Source of the DNA: an uncultured Treponema sp.
Lineage (GTDB): Bacteria > Spirochaetota > Spirochaetia > Treponematales > Treponemataceae
Assembly (NCBI GenBank): GCA_946611835.1
Contig: CAMOEE010000025.1
Coordinates: forward strand, 1 to 17,226
Reading direction: 5' to 3'
Length of the DNA stretch: 17,226 nt
A model generated the notes under the pieces. The model did not search any database. It saw only the letters and a program-made list of their open reading frames with translations, and was not told the origin of the DNA. The stretch's first letter is position 1. The number at the start of each line of letters is the position of its first letter. Both the position numbers and the translations under genes were made by a program. Positions 12,780 to 17,226 of the stretch are shown here, piece by piece.

Positions 12780-14507
12780 TTATTTCCGCAACTCTTCTGC
12801 GATTTTCTGCAATTTCTGTGATGCCTCGGAAACATTTTCCGTCGCACCCCGGAATTTATCTACGCCAGAGGCAATCTGCCTGAGGGTGATAAGAATCTGT
12901 TCGCTTGCTATTGCCTGCTGCTGGATGATTGTCGTGATGTCGCCGGCACTGTCAGCGGTGATTTCCGAGGCATTCTTGATGCTGGTGAAGCGCTCCTCAA
13001 GGTTCTTTGCGTTAGAGACACCCTCACGGATTTTTTCGGTTCCGCTCTCAGAAGCGATGATAAGGCTGTCCGAGCTTTGCTGAATCTCAGTGATTTTGAC
13101 CTTGATTTCCCTGGTGCCGTCGATGATTCCGTCAGCAAGGCGTCGTATCTCAGTCGCTACGATATGGAAATTCTTTCCGGCCTCGCCTGCCGTGCTCGCC
13201 TCAAGCTCTGCGTTGAAAGCAATTATTTTTGCCTGGTCGGCGACCGAATTGATGAGGGTGACGATGTCCCAGATGTTCTCGATTTTGTCACCCAGAGATT
13301 TGATTCCTTCGATGGTGTTCTGGTTTGCTGTGGCGATTGCCTTAAGCTGCCTTACATTCTGCTCAAGATAAGAGACTCCCTCCGCAACATCGTCGCTGGT
13401 CTTTGTGGCGACGCCGGAAACATCCTTGATTTTCCTTGAGATATCCTCCGAGAGGGCCGTGTTGTCCTCCATGGTGGCAACGATTTCCTTGACGGCCGCG
13501 CTCTGATCCTGTGCGGTGACGGCGTTCTCCCTTGAGGAATCGGCCAGCTTATGGGTCTCGTCAATAAGGTGACTGCTGGCCTTCTCCTCTTTTGACCTCA
13601 TCCGGCTGAGGATAAAGGCCGTTATTGACATGATAACGATGAACAGAATAAAAAAAGCCACGGATAGAAGAATTTTTGTGGCGGTAGAAAAGGCATTCAC
13701 ATCTTTTATGCTTTTTCCAAGGACGTAGAACCAGCCGGTCATAGGAATCGGGGATATGCGGAAAACATATTTTATGCCGTCAACTTTACCGACAACGAAA
13801 TCATCCTCAACTTCAAGGAGCTTCTCGCCGATTTTCCGGTAGGCCCCGTCCTTTACGGTGAGGATATTGTCCTCCGGGCTGAATTCCTCGTGCATGAAGT
13901 AATCGCCATCTGGCGAAAGGATGAAAGAACGGTCAAGAAGATCGGATTTGACGGCTCCTACAAAAGCCTGGAGGTCTTCCATTGGAAAATCAAAGGCAAC
14001 GACTCCGTCAATCTCATCGCCCTTGTAGATGACTTTGGAAATGCTCACGGCGAGTATGCCGGTCAAATCATTTACATATACATCAGAATAAAAAAGCTCT
14101 CCGTCCTTTTCGACGGCCCCCTTGTACCAGCTTGAGTCGGAGGCAGAATAGCCTTCAGGAGGCTCTATATTTGGTCCGCAAAACAATGTTCCGTCGGATT
14201 TTGCTCCATAAAAACCAGGAAATTCTGAGTAGGCCAGGGACATTTTCTCAAAGACAGAACTTGTCTCCGAATCGTCATCAGAAAAGCCGTCATTGAACAT
14301 ACATGCAACGGCCTCAACCATTTTGGATGGGGCGGAAAGAGTATTCTCAAAATTGAGGACGCACTCCTTCATGTTGGAATACATAAGCCTGTAGGCCTGC
14401 TCCTCGGTAAAATTGGAAACAAGCGAGGCGACTATAATCGTAGTCAAGACAAAGAAGGCAGCTACAGGGACTCCAATCAAAATCAGCGAGCGTCTTACAA
14501 AATTCAT
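12780..14507 (-). CDS. Methyl-accepting chemotaxis protein, dCache-like sensor, no HAMP (first gene of the operon)
   Basis: This 575-residue transmembrane receptor opens the chemosensory operon. The first membrane segment is about residues 7-31, the periplasmic sensor 33-276 (dCache-like: SSWYKGAV at 125-132, YSDVYVND at 140-147, ILAVSISKVI at 151-160), and the second membrane segment 277-301. The signalling domain starts almost at once, with no room for HAMP. Its tip reads INSVADQAKIIAFNAELEAS (419-438) followed by GEAGKNFHIVATE. The sensor has Ser where the Arg of the amino-acid-binding dCache motif would be, and Asn for the following Asp, so an amino-acid ligand is not supported. The start has AGGAG 8 bases upstream. 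The signalling half is almost the same as in the next gene, DNA included in stretches, pointing to duplication or gene conversion with different sensors. Confidence 0.92.
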   Translation of the reverse strand: MNFVRRSLILIGVPVAAFFVLTTIIVASLVSNFTEEQAYRLMYSNMKECVLNFENTLSAPSKMVEAVACMFNDGFSDDDSETSSVFEKMSLAYSEFPGFYGAKSDGTLFCGPNIEPPEGYSASDSSWYKGAVEKDGELFYSDVYVNDLTGILAVSISKVIYKGDEIDGVVAFDFPMEDLQAFVGAVKSDLLDRSFILSPDGDYFMHEEFSPEDNILTVKDGAYRKIGEKLLEVEDDFVVGKVDGIKYVFRISPIPMTGWFYVLGKSIKDVNAFSTATKILLSVAFFILFIVIMSITAFILSRMRSKEEKASSHLIDETHKLADSSRENAVTAQDQSAAVKEIVATMEDNTALSEDISRKIKDVSGVATKTSDDVAEGVSYLEQNVRQLKAIATANQNTIEGIKSLGDKIENIWDIVTLINSVADQAKIIAFNAELEASTAGEAGKNFHIVATEIRRLADGIIDGTREIKVKITEIQQSSDSLIIASESGTEKIREGVSNAKNLEERFTSIKNASEITADSAGDITTIIQQQAIASEQILITLRQIASGVDKFRGATENVSEASQKLQKIAEELRK

Positions 14508-14540
14508 TCAGCCTACTCCTACATATTTTACATAAAGACA

Positions 14541-14578
14541 ATTATAACATGATTTCGGCAGGATATGAGAAAAATATA
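14541..14578 (-). promoter_or_regulatory. Promoter region of the chemosensory operon; possible sigma-28 site
   Basis: On the minus strand a perfect -10 TATAAT lies at 14541-14546, 34 bases before the ATG, but I see no good -35 at the right distance. Overlapping it is GCCGAAAT (14552-14559) preceded by 15 bases and TATA (14575-14578). This matches 6 of 8 positions in each half of the flagellar/chemotaxis sigma-28 consensus (TAAAGTTT-N11-GCCGATAA). Either could drive the operon. Confidence 0.4.
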
Positions 14579-14607
14579 AGCCTGGATAAATATTTTTTAA
14601 GATATTT

Positions 14608-14637
14608 TTTACAATTTCAGAAAAACAGTGCTATAAT
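14608..14637 (+). promoter_or_regulatory. Sigma-70 promoter of the GGDEF gene, placed for a leaderless transcript
   Basis: TTTACA (14608-14613), an 18-base spacer and a perfect TATAAT (14632-14637) precede the ATG at 14644 by only 6 bases. Transcription would then begin at or within a base or two of the start codon. No ribosome binding site is present. Confidence 0.7.
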
Positions 14638-14643
14638 ATTTCC

Positions 14644-15852
14644 ATGTATTATGCAAGTTTGGGTTTTCTGGCCACCGCAATTCTTGTCATCATAAATTTT
14701 GATATTCTCAAGAAGCCACACTTCGGGCAAACGGTCCGGGCGCACGAGCATTACAGGGCATTTCTTTTCAGCGTCCTGAATTATTATATTACAGACATTT
14801 TCTGGGGGCTTTTGTACTCCCCCTCGCTTATTTTTTTCTGCTACATTAACACTGTCCTTTATTTTGCGGCCATGGCCTTGTCGATTTTCTTCTGGACCCG
14901 CTATGTCATCAAATACATCAGAGCTCAGAATATATTCTTCACAATTCTTAAGCATGCGGGCTTTGTCTTTCTGATTTTCTCTTTCATTGCCATAGCCCTG
15001 AACTTTTTTATCCCTGTATTGTTCTGGTTTGACTCCGGGGGCATTTATCATCAGGGAAAAGGAAAAGCCGTCACGCTTATGAGCCAGATAATCCTGTTTT
15101 CTGCGACGGCTCTCTACATGATGATTGCCACTACACGGACAAAAGGAGCGCAAAAACGCCGCTACAGGGCAATATGGTTCTCAAGCCTCACGATGACGCT
15201 TTTCATCTTTCTCCAGCGGAATTATGTTTTCATGCCCTATTATACGGTAGGTTTCATTATCGCCACCTGCATCATGCACACCTTCGTCCTGGCCGACGAA
15301 AAGGAGACAAGGGGCGAGGAATTAGAGAAACTACTTCAAATCGAAGCGATTCAGGAAGCCGAACTGAATTCGGCCAGGAACATGGCTTTCACCGACCCCC
15401 TCACGGGCGTAAAGAACAAAAATGCCTACATTGAGGATGTGAGCGGCATAGAGAAAAGGATTGAGGACGGAGTTTTAAGGAATTTTGGGCTGGTAGTGTT
15501 CGATGTGAACGGACTCAAGCTTGTTAACGACACCAAAGGCCATGAAGAAGGCGATAATTTCATAAAAAACGCAGGCCAGCTGATTTGCAGGGGATTCGAG
15601 CACAGTCCGATTTACAGGATTGGCGGTGACGAATTCGTCGCATTTTTGATGGGAGAGGATTTCAATAATCATAAGCTTTTGATAGACAATTTCAACCTGA
15701 GGGTCGAAAAGAACAAGGCCGAGGGAAAAGTAACCATCGCCTGCGGCTACGACGAATTCGACGCAGAGCATGACGACAGTTTCCTCAGGGTCTTCGAGCG
15801 CGCCGACAGGAAAATGTACGAGCGCAAGAAGGAACTAAAAGGCAGAGTCTAG
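14644..15852 (+). CDS. Membrane-bound diguanylate cyclase (GGDEF) with multi-pass N-terminal sensor
   Basis: This 402-residue enzyme should make c-di-GMP from two GTP. Residues 1-216 are hydrophobic with about six or seven membrane segments, beginning at residue 2 and including FFIPVLFWFDSGGIYH, a layout I associate with treponemal GGDEF proteins. A helical, charged linker (217-248) leads to the catalytic domain. That domain has DPLTGVKNKNAY (251-262), metal-binding FDVNGLK (286-292), GHEEGD and an intact GGDEF at 327-331. The RxxD inhibitory site that would lie upstream is absent: Phe and Ser stand at its Arg and Asp positions, so product inhibition through that site is not expected. The start agrees with the first membrane helix but has no ribosome binding site and sits 6 bases past a TATAAT. 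The gene is divergent from the chemosensory operon and overlaps the fusA end by 18 bases. Confidence 0.92.
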   Translation: MYYASLGFLATAILVIINFDILKKPHFGQTVRAHEHYRAFLFSVLNYYITDIFWGLLYSPSLIFFCYINTVLYFAAMALSIFFWTRYVIKYIRAQNIFFTILKHAGFVFLIFSFIAIALNFFIPVLFWFDSGGIYHQGKGKAVTLMSQIILFSATALYMMIATTRTKGAQKRRYRAIWFSSLTMTLFIFLQRNYVFMPYYTVGFIIATCIMHTFVLADEKETRGEELEKLLQIEAIQEAELNSARNMAFTDPLTGVKNKNAYIEDVSGIEKRIEDGVLRNFGLVVFDVNGLKLVNDTKGHEEGDNFIKNAGQLICRGFEHSPIYRIGGDEFVAFLMGEDFNNHKLLIDNFNLRVEKNKAEGKVTIACGYDEFDAEHDDSFLRVFERADRKMYERKKELKGRV

Positions 15853-17226
15853 ACCGCCCTGCTTAACCTGGAAGTGGGCAAATTCCATTGAGAAGCTTGC
15901 CCGCCCCTGGGTTACAGAACGCAGGTTGGTTGAGAATCCGAACATTTTTGCCATCGGTGCAATGCAGTGAACGATTTCACCAGAAGCCTTTGAGTCCTGG
16001 CCCTGAATCATTCCGCCCCGCTGGGTAATCTGGCTGATTGCGTCGCCTACAAATTCAAGAGGACAAGAAATATCAACATTCATGACAGGCTCAAGAATCT
16101 GAGGGACGGCCTTGGCAGCAGCCTCGTCAAAGGCCTGAGCAGCGCAAGCCGTAAAGGCGAAAGCTGTTCCCGTAAGCTCGTTGTAGTCGATTTTTGTGAC
16201 AGTGACTCCTACATCGGCACAAGGATAGCCGTATTTGATTCCTGAAGCAAAGGAATTTTCGATTCCTGACTTGATTGCGTCGTAAATCTCTTCGGGGATA
16301 TTGTTGTCGTGGACTTCGCAGGAGTAAGTGTTTCCCACTCCCTGCTCATTCTGGCGGATTTTAATTGTAAGGCCGGCAGCGTTGTCTTTTCCGGCAAGGT
16401 TCTTTTCCCAGACAGATGAAACTTCAGCCTCGTTCGTGACGGACTCACGGTATGTTACCTGAGGAGCACCTACATTAGCCTTTACGCCGAAGTCGTCCTT
16501 CATGCGGGTGACGAGGACATCAAGATGGAGCTCGCCCATTCCGCTGATGATGAGCTGGCCGGTCTCGGCATCCTCATGGCTTGTGAAGGTTGGGTCCTCC
16601 CGGCTCATGATTGCAAGGGTCTCCACAAGCTTGTCCTTGTCGCTCAAAGTCTCAGGCTCGATTGCAATTGAGATTACAGGCTCAGGGAATTTAAGGCTTT
16701 CAAGAAGGATTGGCATTCCCTCGCTGCCCAAAGTGTCGCCGGTCTGAGAGATTTTAAGGCCTACGAAAACAGCGATGTCGCCGGCCTGAACAGAGTCCAT
16801 CTGCTCCATGTGATTTGCGTTTACGCGAAGGATACGGTTGATTCGCTCACGCTTTTTCTTTCCCACATTAAGGCACTGACTTCCCGTGGTGAATTTTCCT
16901 GAGTAGACGCGGACAAAGGCAAGGGAACCCATTTCGCGGTCCTGCTGGATTTTAAAGACAAGGCCCAGAGGCATTTTCTTTTCGTCGCAGGGGATTTCAA
17001 CAGATTCTTCCTTGTCTTTTTTGACATGAAGGCCTTTTGCGGCCGGAACATCAGTCGGGCATGGAAGATAGTCGATTACGGCATCAATCAAAGGCTGAAC
17101 GCCCTTGTTTCGGCGGGCAGTTCCACAAAGACAGGGAACGAGGGTTCGGTTAATCGTGAGGGTGCGGAGGGCTTTTTTAAGCTGCTCGTTCGTGATTTCG
17201 CCGCCCTCAAGATAAATCATTCCAAG
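15835..17226 (-). CDS. fusA: Elongation factor G, C-terminal part (5' end outside window)
   Basis: EF-G drives ribosomal translocation or recycling with GTP. The window holds about 463 codons, entering from the right edge. They cover the end of the G domain (LVPCLCGTARRNKGVQPLIDAVIDYLPCPTDVP), domain II (LAFVRVYSG.....GKKKRERINRI and AGDIAVFVGLK..QTGDTL), domain III (SREDPTF and ETGQLIISGMGELHLDV), domain IV and domain V (EPVMNVDISCP and RGGMIQGQ). The GTPase P-loop lies outside. The methionine at 17218-17220 is internal and not a start. Spirochaetes often carry two EF-G paralogues, and this fragment alone does not decide which one it is. The TAG at 15835-15837 lies inside the 3' end of the convergent GGDEF gene, and no terminator is visible between them. 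Confidence 0.95.
   Translation of the reverse strand, partial: LGMIYLEGGEITNEQLKKALRTLTINRTLVPCLCGTARRNKGVQPLIDAVIDYLPCPTDVPAAKGLHVKKDKEESVEIPCDEKKMPLGLVFKIQQDREMGSLAFVRVYSGKFTTGSQCLNVGKKKRERINRILRVNANHMEQMDSVQAGDIAVFVGLKISQTGDTLGSEGMPILLESLKFPEPVISIAIEPETLSDKDKLVETLAIMSREDPTFTSHEDAETGQLIISGMGELHLDVLVTRMKDDFGVKANVGAPQVTYRESVTNEAEVSSVWEKNLAGKDNAAGLTIKIRQNEQGVGNTYSCEVHDNNIPEEIYDAIKSGIENSFASGIKYGYPCADVGVTVTKIDYNELTGTAFAFTACAAQAFDEAAAKAVPQILEPVMNVDISCPLEFVGDAISQITQRGGMIQGQDSKASGEIVHCIAPMAKMFGFSTNLRSVTQGRASFSMEFAHFQVKQGGLDSAF

Noticed and set aside
14617..15153. Minus-strand open frame of 178 codons opposite the GGDEF membrane region
   Set aside because: Antisense to a clear membrane protein; the composition is that expected from the reverse of hydrophobic codons. 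No ribosome binding site or family match seen.

Overview
The window looks like a chromosomal segment of a Treponema-like spirochaete. The evidence is a spirochaete-style lipobox (FLAC) on a large lipoprotein, a membrane GGDEF protein whose N-terminal layout I associate with treponemes, and a chemosensory operon with a hybrid CheA. Genus is an inference from protein character, not a database result. Nearly everything is on the minus strand; the only confident plus-strand gene is the GGDEF protein.

Layout. (1) 1-728: 3'-truncated gene for a MalK/UgpC-type sugar ABC transporter ATPase, with its promoter at 750-795. (2) 825-1985: a DUF554 membrane protein carrying an in-frame, hairpin-rich insertion of about 76 codons; then a broken duplicate of the 3' half of a tRNA-Leu split by a 60-bp double-hairpin element; then an intrinsic terminator and the intact tRNA-Leu(GAG). 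(3) 2033-3896: a secreted lipoprotein built from two tandem copies of one domain, with a good sigma-70 promoter and an A/T-only terminator-like stem. (4) 4032-14507: a compact eight-gene chemosensory operon, in transcription order MCP, MCP, CheW, divergent CheW-like protein, CheB, CheR, CheA-receiver hybrid, and a class III nucleotide cyclase with a pseudo-receiver. The last seven genes overlap or abut. (5) 14508-14643: divergent promoter region. (6) 14644-15852: membrane diguanylate cyclase, apparently leaderless. (7) 15835-17226: C-terminal part of elongation factor G, convergent with and overlapping the GGDEF gene by 18 bp.

How the genes work together. Two receptors with different periplasmic sensor domains but nearly the same HAMP-less signalling domain would feed one CheA through CheW and perhaps a second, divergent CheW. 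CheR and CheB imply methylation-based adaptation, but the CheB receiver lacks its phospho-acceptor Asp, so CheB is probably not switched by CheA phosphorylation in the usual way. The only intact receiver in the cluster is fused to CheA, and no cheY, cheX, cheC or cheD is present. The last gene is a predicted adenylate cyclase whose receiver has Asn in place of the phospho-acceptor Asp. The most economical reading is a chemosensory array with a second-messenger (cAMP) output, next to a divergently transcribed c-di-GMP synthase. The wiring is inferred; the domain content and broken receiver sites are read directly from the sequence.

Stretches without genes are all under 300 bases. 3897-4031, between the lipoprotein promoter and the end of the cyclase gene, shows no clear terminator or gene, only a weak long-looped inverted repeat. 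No CRISPR array, transposase or integrase was seen.
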